DNA of 64,000 bases from Saprospiraceae bacterium (GCA_016715245.1 JADKAS010000002.1:1-64000), one strand, 5' to 3'; counted from the stretch's first letter, positions 29,001 through 39,366 are shown. The notes: a model not told the origin generated them from the sequence alone. A program made the numbers and translations.

Positions 29001-29189
29001 CTGAAAATAATTCAAAAGCTTACGGAGAGGTTTGGAATAAGCCTCACGGTCAGGGATATATTGAACAGTCCTATCCGAAGGTCATATAAATATACTGACA
29101 GCAGTGGCAATAATCTTGGTTATCTGGTGGATTTTGACAGTTTCAGATACGGAACAAATTTTTTACTGAGTTTTTCTTATAAGATATAG
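26071..29189 (+). CDS. TonB-dependent receptor with carboxypeptidase-regulatory-like domain (frameshift at 28275)
   Basis: About 1039 aa after repair. Signal peptide (ALCVFFPDVSAQ), then a carboxypeptidase-D-regulatory-like beta-sandwich (~25-105: IIRGKIFDKNGETLIGAAISL ... TDFDGNYELSV). A plug domain follows (TAVSRVSGVSTNGSFITVRGIGDRYV) and a long outer-membrane barrel ending in ...RYGTNFLLSFSYKI with a C-terminal aromatic-rich strand. The frame breaks in the GGGG run 28275-28278; one more G restores YQGALVSNPGILKSNDFLPSVNV. No SusD partner is adjacent. Instead it sits among secreted T9SS cargo genes with short spacings, so it may import a product handled by them. Substrate unknown. Orphan TonB receptors of this shape often handle peptides, metals or proteins. 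Confidence 0.88.
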
Positions 29190-29203
29190 AAACACCCTCT
29201 ATC

Positions 29204-30532
29204 ATGCTAAAACAATATTATTCTCTCTTAATTATTTGGTTTTTCATCGTGGTTCCTTTACAGGCCCAAATAAAAAACGTATTTGTTGAGACCTACTACA
29301 TTGCTGATAGTGATGATCTTACCAATACAACAGGTGGTCAGCTTCCGGAGGGCTCTAAAACATACAGAATTTTTGTAGAGATGGAGTCCGGCTCAAAAAT
29401 GGTGAAAATGTACGGAGATCAGAATCACCCTTTGGTTTTCAGCAGCAGTTTGCCATTTTACAATAATTCTGAAGGTGGAGTATCGCTGGCATATGAACTC
29501 AGTAAGGCAAGACTGAAAGATAATACAGTAGCACTGGATAGCTGGCTTACTTTGGGACAAGTCACAAAAACCGGATCCGGTACACTGGCAGGAGTACCAA
29601 AGGATCTGGATCCCAATGGTTCCGTAATAGGTGGCAGTAACAATGATGGAGGTAGTGCTGAAATTGCCTCCGGTTTGTTGAAAAACAATGAAACAGCCAT
29701 GGGTATACCATTGACAACCTCCGATGGATATGTAAACTTGGCCTCTCCCCCCACATTGTGGCTCAATCAGGGATTTTATGATGTGGTGACTTCGCAGGAG
29801 ACTTCGGTTTTTGGGACAAGTAAGACAGGAAATGTTTTCAGGTCCAATGAGGCTTTTATTTCAAATTCAGGAACTTCAGGACCTTTGGATAATTCCAATA
29901 TTGTGCTCGTAGGGCAAATAACCACTGCAGGAACATTGACATTTGAACTTAATTTTCAGATTCTTACTAAAGAAGGGGAATTAAAAAAGTATGTGGCTAA
30001 TGACAGTATTTTATTAAATGACGAAATATTATTGCCTTTACTTAAATATCCGTTTGTATGTGGTTGTTCAGATCCGGGTTTTTTGGAATACAGCAGCAAT
30101 TTTGCCTGCAGTGACAACAGCAAATGCCTGACACCCATAGTTTTTGGTTGTTTGGATTCATTGGCCTGTAACTTTAACCGTAATGCTAATTTTCATATAT
30201 CCACTCTTTGTTGTTATATTGGTTATTGTAATGATATTGACCTTGAAATAATATGTCCTGATTTACCTCCAAGATCTCAGCATGACGGATTAAAAGCTGA
30301 TTTATTTCCCAATCCCGTAAGTGAGGTCTTATATATTGACCACAATTTTCACCCTGCACAAAAAACTAATATTTTGATTTTTGATATGGTCGGAAATATA
30401 GTTTTGGAAAAAACCCTGACCTCAGTTGACAGAGAAGAGTTAGTTGTATCTGAATTGCGTTCCGGATATTATACTTTGAAAATTTTTAATAAACAGGGAA
30501 GTGTTACTGAAAAATTTGTGAAAACATATTAA
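29204..30532 (+). CDS. Secreted ETYYI-family protein with T9SS tail
   Basis: 442 aa, intact. Signal peptide ending LQAQ; opening IKNVFVETYYIADSDD, paralogous to the genes at 24953 and 33460 (shared GSKTYRIFVEM, LDSWLTLG, MGIPLTTSDG and VLVGQITTAGTLTFELNFQI). Around residues 290-345 a cysteine-rich insert contains GCSDPGFLEYSSNFACSDNSKC and GCLDSLACNFNRNANF. These resemble the GCTDPxACNYNPxA repeat common in Bacteroidota secreted proteins. The C-terminus is a type A T9SS domain (ADLFPNPVSEVLYI ... LRSGYYTLKIFNKQG). It starts 14 nt after the TonB receptor stop, so the two are likely co-transcribed. Molecular function unknown. Confidence 0.8.
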   Translation: MLKQYYSLLIIWFFIVVPLQAQIKNVFVETYYIADSDDLTNTTGGQLPEGSKTYRIFVEMESGSKMVKMYGDQNHPLVFSSSLPFYNNSEGGVSLAYELSKARLKDNTVALDSWLTLGQVTKTGSGTLAGVPKDLDPNGSVIGGSNNDGGSAEIASGLLKNNETAMGIPLTTSDGYVNLASPPTLWLNQGFYDVVTSQETSVFGTSKTGNVFRSNEAFISNSGTSGPLDNSNIVLVGQITTAGTLTFELNFQILTKEGELKKYVANDSILLNDEILLPLLKYPFVCGCSDPGFLEYSSNFACSDNSKCLTPIVFGCLDSLACNFNRNANFHISTLCCYIGYCNDIDLEIICPDLPPRSQHDGLKADLFPNPVSEVLYIDHNFHPAQKTNILIFDMVGNIVLEKTLTSVDREELVVSELRSGYYTLKIFNKQGSVTEKFVKTY

Positions 30533-30554
30533 TTAATCAAGCTGAAAAACAAAA

Positions 30555-31269
30555 ATGAAATCAGGAATAAATGTCAAAATTATCATTTTTTTTGCAATAC
30601 TTTTTTTATATAGTTGTACGGACAGTGACGATGTGATAAAAAAATTTGAAACCGGTACTGTTTCGGATATTGAGGGTAATCAATATATTACTGTTAAAAT
30701 AGGTGATCAATGGTGGATGCAGGAAGATCTGAAGGTTACAAAATTAAGAACCGGACAATCTATTCCGTTTTTCGGAGAGTTTGATAATGAATTGTGGTCA
30801 AAAACAGAACTTCCGGCATATTGCACTGGAGAGACAGGTCATTTATACAATTTTTATGCCATACAATCCAATACCATTGCTCCTGAAGGCTGGCATGTAG
30901 CTACTGATGAGGATTGGAAAAAACTTGAATCATTTTTGGGAATGGATCCCAAAGAATTGGATGGAATAAACTGGAGAGAGGTAATGGAGAAGGCAATAAA
31001 CTCAAACAGGATTATCAGGAATCCGGATGGCTCCCATATGAAAACAACTGGAGTAACAATGAAAGCGGATTTAATGCACTTGCCTGTGGATGCAGATTGC
31101 CTGATGGAAGAAAGTGTAGTCCTTCGCAAGCAAAACAAGGTTTTGGTGGACCTCTACTTCTTTTGAAAATAAAGCCTGGTTCAGGAATCTCGATTATAAA
31201 AAATCAGGCATTTTAAGGTACTTTGTTGATCAGAATTATGGTATGGCGATCAGATGTGTTAAAGATTAA
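30555..31269 (+). CDS. FISUMP-domain lipoprotein (two frameshifts)
   Basis: Starts with lipobox YSC (AILFLYSCTDSDD). FISUMP landmarks: IKIGDQWWMQEDLKVTK-type opening, GHLYNFYAIQ, EGWHVATDEDWKKLE. The frame breaks at GG 30973-30974 (a third G restores NWERGNGEGNKLKQDYQES) and at A 31150 (a second A restores GFGGTSTSFENKAWF). After both repairs the domain ends normally as GMAIRCVKD at 31269, giving about 237 aa. As written the first frame stops at 31166. It is the last gene of the run beginning at 24171, followed by a 466-bp gap. Role unknown; the other FISUMP protein here (16896) is not lipidated. Confidence 0.75.
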
Positions 31270-31735
31270 TACGCTTGATTAAATTATCTGCAAAAGATGT
31301 TATCTTTTTTTAGAGACATTTTCAGGCGACCTTTGCCCTTCTAAATTATTATACAAAAAAACTACCACTACCAAATAAATTGATGACAGTCATAATTGTC
31401 AAATAATAAAATTCAATATCCTTCCCCAATCCTCTTTTTTTAAAATAATGTGTATTGCGTATATGTAAATGTCTGAAATACAGTAATATGTGATTTTTTA
31501 AAAACTTGGAAATATGTATATTATTAAATGTTTAATTGAATGTTATTTCTAACGGTTTTTAGTGTTAACAATCTTAAAAAAATATATACAAAACCTCAAC
31601 CTGTGCCTGGGTTACTTAACAAATACTTACTATTAAAACCCATCAGAGTTTACATAGGCCCAGTAATTTTGTCTTCGAAATCATGATTATTATTTAAATA
31701 TATAAACCAAATTTTTTTAAACTTAAACATTAAAA
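31270..31735 (+). promoter_or_regulatory. Long AT-rich leader upstream of the beta-helix gene
   Basis: No gene seen in 466 bp. A TAATTTTG element (31664-31671) matches TAnnTTTG about 65 nt before the ATG, and no convincing TTG box stands at -33. No obvious terminator was found after the FISUMP lipoprotein, so some read-through from the upstream run is possible. Confidence 0.4.
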
Positions 31736-33424
31736 ATGAAAACAAAAATCTTTTCAATTTTGACTTTTGCTGGTCTGATGGTGACTGGTTTGAGCTCCGC
31801 TTTTGCTAATGTTAATCCCGGTGCAGCTTGTGGTTGTCCGGCTTTGGCTTCCCGTACCACTGTAAATATTTCTTCTCTTACCAATGCGGCGGGAGACTTT
31901 ACAGCAAAAAACACCATTCTTGACTGTTCCAAAACGTATGTTCTGGACAATAACAACGCTAACACAACAGGAAAGTATTATGTAGGAAAAGGAAAAACAA
32001 TTACTATCCAACCGGGAACAGTAATTAAAGGTATGCCTGAGACAACACCCGGAACCAGCAGAAACGGAGGAATTCTTGTTATTTCAAGAGGTGCGAAAAT
32101 TATTGCAGCAGGAACTGAATCTTGTCCTATCATCTTCACAAGTACGCTTGATGTCAATGTAGATGGTACTTATGGAATTACCAACAAAGGAAAATGGGGA
32201 GGACTTATCGTTTTAGGAACAGCTACCAATAATCTTACTGCTGCAAACAACAGCGGATTAGGTGTTGCGGGTCTTCCTGGTGTGGGAAGAATCGAAGGTT
32301 TTACATCTCCTGAGCCAAGAATTTATTTCGGAGCCAGCTCTTCAGAAACTGACCCAGACTTTCAGGCTTATGATGACAATGACAACTCCGGAATTTTGAC
32401 GTATATTTCTATCAGACACGGTGGTGAAGTTATCGGAGCCAACAATGAAATTAATGGTCTTACATTGGGTTCTGTAGGAAGAGCTACAACTATCCACCAC
32501 ATTGAAGTAATGTCTAATCTGGATGACGGAATAGAATTTTTCGGAGGGACAGTAGACCTGAAATATGCTTCTGTATTATTCAGCGATGATGACTCATTTG
32601 ACTGGGACCTTAACTGGTCAGGAAGAGGACAATTCTGGGTATCTATTAAAACTGACCAGGCTACTGCAGCCGGAGGAGATAATGGTTTTGAATCTGATGG
32701 TGATGACAATAAAGTAGGTTCAGGTATCATGTCTAACCCTAATGTATATAATGTTACCTACCTGGGTTCATTAAACATTAACGGAGTTGCAACAAATAAA
32801 GGATTTGCTATTGAAATGAAAGAACAAACCAATGGTACCATCAGAAATTCAATTTTTGCCAATTACAGAGACGGAGCAAGATTTAATAATGATACTTCCA
32901 GAGTAAATGGTATTGACGCTTATGACAACTGGCGAGCAGGTACTCTTAAAGTTGAATGTAATACTTTTGTTGGTATGACAAATCCTTTGATCTGGAGAAC
33001 AGGTCGTAATGGTGGAACAACTATGCATGATTCAATAATAACATTAGCTAATCAGCCTGCTATATTTAATAAATTTTTTACTACAGACGGTAATGTAAGT
33101 GTACCTACATTAGGTGGCTTTGACTTTACACACGCTATGAATGTCAGTACCAACGTGGTAAGTGATGTAGTAGATATGATTCCTACGGTTAATACAGCTA
33201 CAACATGTACAGCAGCTCCAAATGATGGATTTTTTACACCAGCACCTTACAGAGGCGCATTTGAAGCCGGTAAAAAATCATGGTTGTCCAATTATTCTAT
33301 GAATGCTTGTTTGGATCTTGAAAACGGATTGGCACCATGTAATACAGATGCAAATCCAGATGGTACAACCAATGTTTCTGACCTTAACTTGTTATTGATA
33401 CAATTCGGAATCATTTGTGATTAA
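31736..33424 (+). CDS. Secreted beta-helix protein with dockerin-like C-terminus
   Basis: 562 aa, intact. Signal peptide (LTFAGLMVTGLSSAFA). The body is a right-handed beta-helix-like surface protein seen widely in Bacteroidota: TITIQPGTVIKGMPET, NGGILVISRGAKIIAAGTE, GKWGGLIVLGTA, THIEVMSNLDDGIEFFGG-type and FSDDDSFDWDLNWSGRGQF. The last ~30 residues, after a cysteine, read CNTDANPDGTTNVSDLNLLL, which has the D-x-N-x-D-G-x-x-N-x-x-D calcium-loop spacing of a dockerin repeat; only one loop is evident. No T9SS tail of type A is seen. It is followed 35 nt later by a large protein carrying cohesin-like modules, which makes a cohesin-dockerin-like contact plausible but unproven. Confidence 0.8.
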   Translation: MKTKIFSILTFAGLMVTGLSSAFANVNPGAACGCPALASRTTVNISSLTNAAGDFTAKNTILDCSKTYVLDNNNANTTGKYYVGKGKTITIQPGTVIKGMPETTPGTSRNGGILVISRGAKIIAAGTESCPIIFTSTLDVNVDGTYGITNKGKWGGLIVLGTATNNLTAANNSGLGVAGLPGVGRIEGFTSPEPRIYFGASSSETDPDFQAYDDNDNSGILTYISIRHGGEVIGANNEINGLTLGSVGRATTIHHIEVMSNLDDGIEFFGGTVDLKYASVLFSDDDSFDWDLNWSGRGQFWVSIKTDQATAAGGDNGFESDGDDNKVGSGIMSNPNVYNVTYLGSLNINGVATNKGFAIEMKEQTNGTIRNSIFANYRDGARFNNDTSRVNGIDAYDNWRAGTLKVECNTFVGMTNPLIWRTGRNGGTTMHDSIITLANQPAIFNKFFTTDGNVSVPTLGGFDFTHAMNVSTNVVSDVVDMIPTVNTATTCTAAPNDGFFTPAPYRGAFEAGKKSWLSNYSMNACLDLENGLAPCNTDANPDGTTNVSDLNLLLIQFGIICD

Positions 33425-33459
33425 TATTAATCTCTAAAACGTAATAAAAAATAATTAAA

Positions 33460-36400
33460 ATGAACAATTTCTTTAATAAAATAATCACCTTGTTCTGTGT
33501 ATTGATGGCTTTTTCAGCTGTCAATGCCCAAACAGGACTTGAAGGCATAGAGGTGGAAACCTATTATATTTCCACTGCGGCCGATTTTACCAATCACGGC
33601 GTGCCGCTAGGATCAAAAACATACAGAGTGTATGCCAATTTGGCAACAAATTACAACCTTATATCCATGTACGGAGGACCGGTTGTACCAGGATTGGATG
33701 TGGATTCACTTGTATTCTTTTCATCGACAAACTTCTGGAACCTTCCTAGTGATGGAGTTAATTTTGCAAGAAGCTTTTCTGATAATTCTTTGGATGATGG
33801 AGCTCATCTTATAGATTCATGGTTTTCTTTCGGTGGAGGAGGTGGATCTAAAAGAGCTTGGTTAAAAACATCTGACACAGATGGTGGTGTTGCTGGCACT
33901 CCTTTGACAAACTCTGGTGGTGGTATGGGTTCTCCTTTGACCACTCATGACGGAAGATTCAACGGCGCTCCTAATGCTTTAACCCCAGCTGCTAATGGAG
34001 CAGACCTTGAAGCTACCCCTTATGATGTATTTTACAATGCAACTGTAGGTAACAGATTTTCTACTACGGGACTTCCTGCAGGATTTTCAATTAATGCAGG
34101 TGGTAGTGCTGCAACGGGACCAGATGCCAGCAACAGAGTTCTTTTAGGACAATTTACAACTACAGGCGCTTTTGGTTACCATATAAATTTAGTGATAGGA
34201 ACACCCACTCCGGGTGTATCTGAAACTTGGGTTGCCAGTTCACCTCAAGGTGGTGAATTTACACACCCTAGTTTGATTCTTGTTCCGAATACACCACCAA
34301 CGTGTGCCATAACGACTCCTGCTACGAATATTTCAGTTATAACCGGTACTTCTGTGACCATTGTAGCTACTGCAGCAGATACACCTCCGGGAACTATAGC
34401 TCAGGTAGAATTTTTTGATGGAGTTACTTCTTTGGCCGTTGACAATACTACACCTTATGAATATACTTATACTGCAACAGTTACCAGAAGTATCACTGCA
34501 GTAGCAACAGATAATCAAGGTTCAAGTACTACTTCAAACGTAAGAGTAATTTCCGTAGGTGCTAATCAGCCCCCGGTAGTTGTTGTATCGGCCACTCCAA
34601 CATCTGTAGTTGTTACGAACAATGTAACTTTATCCGCTCCTACTCTTTCAGATCCTGATGGCACAGTGGCTTCTTTACAGTATTATTACAGAACTACGCC
34701 TGGTGGAGCAGGTACTGCCATCGGCGCATTATTGACGGCTACTCCCTGGACACAAGTATGGACCACGCCAAACGTGGCAGGAACTTATTATGTTTATGCA
34801 GTAGCAACAGACAACTTAGGTTTAAGTACAACTTCTGCCAATTTTGTCGTAACTGTTGTTGCTAACACCCCTCCATCTGTCAGTATTGCTATCCCAACAC
34901 CTCTCCCGATTACTGCACCAACATCTGTGACTATCAATGCAACAGCAAATGATGTTGATGGAACCATCACAAATGTTAAGTTTTTTGTGAATGGTGTTCT
35001 TGTTGGTTCAGATAACACAGGACCAAACCCATACACATTTAACTGGACAAGTACTCCTGATTTTAAAAACTTTACTGCCAGGGCTTTTGACAATAATGGT
35101 GACTCTATCACTTCAAATTTGATTACTATCGAAATCATCGACCCTGCAGGTGCTCCTTACAGAGTAGGTGACGTAAATCAAACTTGTATTCCTGAGACAT
35201 TCTGTATGCCAATCATATCTGCGGCTACATTAGACAACGTAATAGGTTATGACGTGATTATTAATTACGATAAAACTAAAGTGGAACCCACAGGAAATGT
35301 TATTGTTAGAAATCTTTACGTTGACTCTACATTGGTAGAAGTGGTAAGCAGTATCGAAAGCGCCAACGGTAAAATGAATTTTTCCGCATATTTTAGGTCA
35401 AATGCACCTTCAACAACGGAATTTAATGGTGTTGCAAATCAAACAGTTTTCTGCGTAGAATTCACAAAATTATCCACTTTTCTACCAGTAGATACAGTAG
35501 AATTTACCGTTTCAAAACTTCAGGAAAGTTATGCCAATGGCATTTTGTTGAAATCAGTAGATCCGGGTGATTATATTACCTACAGAGATTCATTGTTTGA
35601 TTCTTCTTTAAAGTTCTGGACGGATAATAGTCCTATCGCTTATACTCCCGGAGTCAATTTGATTACCAATATCTATGGTACTGACGCTTCATGCGGAAAC
35701 AAAGCTTCAGTAGGTACAACGCCTGATGCCAATGGTAATTTTGTTCATAACATCAATAAAGGTAGAAGTATAAGTATCGAAAGAGATATAGCTTCCGGTA
35801 CTTCAGTACAGCCTGTAGTAAATGGCGCAGATGCATTATTGGTAAGAAGATTGTTGATCAATGACGTAAGTCTAAGACCAAATGTATATCAAATCATTGC
35901 TATGGACGTTAACCTTGACGGAGTTATTTCTGCCGGTGATGCTTCTCAGATCAATCAAAGATCAGTTTTGATTTTACCTGAATTTAAGCAAGCATGGAAC
36001 TATAACGCTTCAGGTCAGCCAATCACACCTGCACAACTTTCCAAAGACTGGTTATTTTTACAATCTGCCATAACATCAACTCCTGCTTTTGGTATATCAA
36101 CAACATTTCCTAATGACAATGGTGTTGGATATTCCAAACAAAGAGTACCTTCTATCGCATTCTGTGCACCAACACCGGTTTCAGATTTTGCTACTTGTCC
36201 AATCATTGGGGACGAATTCTATAAAGGTATCATGTTGGGTGATGTCAATGGTAGTTTCCAAAACATTGCGCCGAGTGTTACACTGAGAACAGTTGGCAAA
36301 GTGATTTATGACTTAGGTAAAGCAGTTAAAAATGCAGATAATACAGTAGATGTACCTGTGCGTTTTTCTTCATCAGAGGAGGTTTTTGCTCTTGACTTTG

Positions 36401-36913
36401 CCATGAATTTTAATGAAGATAAAATGTCATTTGATAAAGTGGTAACAAACCTGACAAATGTTCAGGCTTTAAGTCACTTAAATACAGAAGACAGAACGCT
36501 AAGATTTACTTCTAACAGCCTTAACAAATACGAAACCAACGTAACCATTGCATCTGTAAGGTTTAATTTGGTGAATGGAGAGATTAATAAAAATGATCTT
36601 GAAAATGTCACTTCTTATATCAATGGAGAATTGGTTGAAACAGAAGTATTGGAAGGAAGAAGTAAAACTGAACTAAATACTAATGTGGCCATTTACCCTA
36701 ACCCGACATTAGCTAATTTTTATGTTGAATCCATTGAAGATGCCAATGTTCAAATGTATGATTTGAGTGGCAGAACAAGTTGGATCAACTTTAAGAGTTT
36801 CAGCAAATCAAAGCCTTGAGGTAAATACAGATATGTTTAACAGTGGTGTGTATGTTGTTAAAGTATCCAACGACCACTTTGTTGCTACTAAAAAAGTTGT
36901 TATTAAAAAATAA
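33460..36913 (+). CDS. Large ETYYI/Ig-like/cohesin-like T9SS cargo protein (indel at 36774)
   Basis: About 1150 aa after repair. Signal peptide ending VNAQ, N-terminal ETYYI-family domain (GLEGIEVETYYISTAAD, to ~270), then three bacterial Ig-like domains (~280-560: SVTIVATAADTPPGTIAQVEFFDG; VTLSAPTLSDPDGTVASLQYY; SVTINATANDVDGTITNVKFF). A first cohesin-like domain follows (~570-690), then a dockerin-like segment (MDVNLDGVISAGDASQINQ) and a second cohesin-like domain (~960-1080), close to the whole protein at 24171. The type A T9SS tail (VAIYPNPTLANFYV) is put out of frame by an extra A at 36774-36775. Removing it restores SGRQVGSTLRVSANQS and the normal end at 36913. Role: surface or secreted scaffold, inferred. 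Confidence 0.82.
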
Positions 36914-36942
36914 AAAGGGATAGAATTCCAAACAATCGATTA

Positions 36943-36984
36943 TCGGGCTGCCTGAGCGAGTTTTCAGGCAGCCCGATTTTTTTT
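36943..36984 (+). terminator. Strong Rho-independent terminator of the T9SS cargo cluster
   Basis: Perfect 13-bp GC-rich stem (TCGGGCTGCCTGA with TCAGGCAGCCCGA), 8-nt loop, followed by eight T. It lies 30 nt after the restored stop of the large T9SS gene. This supports 36913, not 36819, as the true end of that gene. Confidence 0.92.
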
Positions 36985-37515
36985 GTCGGGCCTAAAATAA
37001 AAATGTAATAGCATTTATGAGATTATTGACTAAACAAAGTTGATCTGTTCAATGATTAAAGCAGGAAAATATCCAGGATGATTTTTTTGTATGGCGATAA
37101 TTAAAACACACTTTTTATTGTTTCACTCAGTATCATTTTACTCTATTCTAAATGCATAATTTATCATTTGAAATATAAGAATGTAACAAGCACCAAATCA
37201 GGACCAAAGGGTAAGTTAAAAGAGTTCATAAATTTGCCCATAGTGACAAAAAACCAGACGCAAATTCAGTACAAACTTCAACGTTAAAATAGCAATTGAA
37301 GTCATTAAAAACATGAAGAGCTTACTTATAAATGGACTTCAAAACCACATTTTAAAACAACTTCAGAGCTTTACACTAATTAGGATGTTCTTTTCCAAAA
37401 GTCAATATGCAAGCGGTAATTTGGATTAAGCAAAAAATATACACGCAAAGCAAAATGGATATTGAATATATATTAGGAAGATGATAAAATGCATAACAAA
37501 ATTTTAGTTTATTTT
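36985..37515 (+). other. Non-coding spacer
   Basis: No gene or clear signal recognised. AT-rich sequence between the terminator and the 41-bp tandem repeat. Confidence 0.4.
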
Positions 37516-37938
37516 AAAAATATGGTCAAAAACGCAGCAGAATTTTGGTATATTCCAAAAAAATAGCCTAAAAAGTTAAGAAATTTTAACATATCCAAAA
37601 GAAATGATCAAAAATGCGTACGGATTTTAGTATATCCAAAAAATATAGACAAAAACTCAGCAGGATTTTGACATCTCCAAAAAATATAACCGAAAAAGTT
37701 AAGAAATTTTAACATATCCAAAAAATATAGCCGAATTCCTTAATGGATTTTAACATATCCAAAAAGATATGACGAAAAACGCATGCAGATTTCAGTATAT
37801 CCAAAAAATATAGACAAAAACTCAGCAGGATTTTGACATATCCAAAAAATATGACCGAATTTGTTAAGAAATTTTAACATCTCCAAAAAGAAATGACCAA
37901 AAACAAACGCAGATTTTAGCATATCCAAAAAATATGCT
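37516..37938. repeat. 41-bp tandem repeat array, about ten copies
   Basis: Copies start with ATATCCAAAAAATAT and recur every 41-42 bp. Two sub-types alternate irregularly: one ending ACTCAGCAGGATTTTGAC, the other AAGTTAAGAAATTTTAAC. The period is not a multiple of three and the frames are not conserved, so this is a non-coding minisatellite. The variable parts are themselves repeated, which excludes a CRISPR array. It lies between the T9SS cluster and the accessory block. Confidence 0.85.
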
Positions 37939-38520
37939 CTAAAATCACTTTAAAAATACCATAGAGGTTTAGGCAAAAGGTTTGAAGACTATTCATTTCC
38001 TTTCCGTCAAAAAAAACCTTCCTGATTTTTATCCTGCATAAAATCTTTTTATTACATTTGTAATATATATACCAATCGGAATATAGGTTGACCGTTTAGT
38101 TAGCGTAAATAAAAATGTAAAGATCAAGGCAAAAAACGTAAATGAACCTATTGGTTCAAAGTCCCGTCAAAAAGACGGGATTTAACGAAAATATTTATAT
38201 TTTTATTCGCAAAATATCGGTTGAACCTATTTTTCGATTGGTATCAAGGTGTCAGAAAAAAATCTGAAAGTTGTCATATAAAGCATCTGTTTTCCAGACT
38301 CTTCGACTTTTTAAGAAATAATAGGATACCTGAACGTAGTCGTGCCGGAACGGTTATCACACGTTTAAATTTTTACATCAAAATATGAACCTTATTAACA
38401 AACTTTCGTATATTTATATTTTTAATGTGATATGGAAATCAATAAGTTAGAAAATGATTATGGAAAAAGAGTGGCGGGAATAAAATAGTTGGGCGTCATG
38501 AAACAATAATAATAAAGCCG
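37939..38520 (+). other. Non-coding region containing a MITE-like palindrome
   Basis: No gene seen. 38069-38244 is a nested palindromic element described separately. The remainder is AT-rich and includes the upstream region of the papain-fold lipoprotein gene. Confidence 0.4.
38069..38244. mobile_element. MITE-like nested palindromic element
   Basis: 176 bp bounded by imperfect ~26-nt inverted repeats (ATACCAATCGGAATATAGGT at the left; ACCTATTTTTCGATTGGTAT at the right). Nested inside are arms around GCGTAAATAAAAATGT/ATATTTTTATTCGC, a perfect hairpin TGAACCTATTGGTTCA and a perfect hairpin TCCCGTC-5 nt-GACGGGA (38162-38180). No coding capacity. No target duplication was confirmed. It could be a non-autonomous transposable element or a structured intergenic repeat. 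Confidence 0.55.
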
Positions 38521-39366
38521 ATGACAAATAAAATATTATTAATAATTTTTCTATTTCACATATCCAATGCTGGATGTAGCTACAGTAAAAATAAGCATGA
38601 TAACAATAATTCAAATAAGCAAAAAATGGAGCAAAGCAATCAGCCAAACCCTGAATCATTAACAACTTCTTTTTCAGACTCAGAAACGATTGTCTTGCAA
38701 ATTCTACCCGATGTCAGAATTGGTAAAACAATCGTAAATGGAAATGAAGCATATCGGACTTATGGACATGTTTTTATTCCAAAAACAAATAATCCTGGAT
38801 ACTATATTCATTGTCCTCTTAACTATTTTCAACAAAGTGTATCACTTCCAGAAAAATGGATTTTAGATGATTCTGGAAATAAACTTCACCTGAGTAATAC
38901 TGATAAGTTGACTAAAGTGATTATCACTAAAAAAGTAAATGGGAAAGAAGAAGAAATTGAATTACCAGAAGAATACTTAGGTAGAATAATGAATTACTTT
39001 AATTTAGATATTTCTCATAACGAACAGAAGTATAAAGGTTTTGATTGTTATGCATTTGCAAGCTCGATAGCAAATGTTAAATACTATCCATTAAGCCCAG
39101 ATTTTGAATATCAAGATAAATCACCAAAAATTGGAGATGTTGTCGTCATTACAAATGGAAATGATTTACCTGAGTCAATAATGCATTGGGCAATATTTTT
39201 AGGAGACAATCAATATTTGTCAAAATTTGGTAGAAGTGGCGAAGGAGCTGAAAGCTTATTGACAATAATGGATTTAGAAGGAATGAAAAAGCTGTATAAT
39301 TGTAAGTTAAATTATGTAGCAGTTCCTAAAGCGAAAGCTAAGAAATGGGAAGGATATAAGCCATAA
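38521..39366 (+). CDS. Lipoprotein with NlpC/P60- or CHAP-like papain fold
   Basis: 281 aa. Signal with lipobox NAGC (FHISNAGCSYSKN). After a low-complexity linker, the C-terminal half contains KGFDCYAFASSIANV and then PKIGDVVVITNGNDLPESI, followed by MHWAIFLGDNQYLSKFG. This order (Cys at the start of a helix, a GDVV strand, His followed by a hydrophobic strand) is that of NlpC/P60- and CHAP-type cysteine peptidases or amidases acting on peptidoglycan. The N-terminal ~120 residues have no recognised domain. The family assignment is tentative since the motif is divergent. The stop is followed after 15 nt by an attC-like hairpin. No operon partner upstream. Confidence 0.6.
   Translation: MTNKILLIIFLFHISNAGCSYSKNKHDNNNSNKQKMEQSNQPNPESLTTSFSDSETIVLQILPDVRIGKTIVNGNEAYRTYGHVFIPKTNNPGYYIHCPLNYFQQSVSLPEKWILDDSGNKLHLSNTDKLTKVIITKKVNGKEEEIELPEEYLGRIMNYFNLDISHNEQKYKGFDCYAFASSIANVKYYPLSPDFEYQDKSPKIGDVVVITNGNDLPESIMHWAIFLGDNQYLSKFGRSGEGAESLLTIMDLEGMKKLYNCKLNYVAVPKAKAKKWEGYKP

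Noticed and set aside
24171..36913. True cellulosome-type gene cluster
   Set aside because: No glycoside hydrolase domain is seen in these genes, and only single dockerin-like loops are present. The cohesin/dockerin resemblance is kept only as a hypothesis.
37740..37928. 62-aa minus-strand open frame with repeated aromatic motifs
   Set aside because: It is a translation of the 41-bp tandem repeat. The period is not a multiple of three, so the frame is accidental.
37516..37938. Possible CRISPR array: short conserved repeats separated by ~26 nt
   Set aside because: The intervening segments are themselves repeated and similar to each other, the conserved part is only ~15 nt and A-rich, and no cas gene is nearby. 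It is a tandem repeat.
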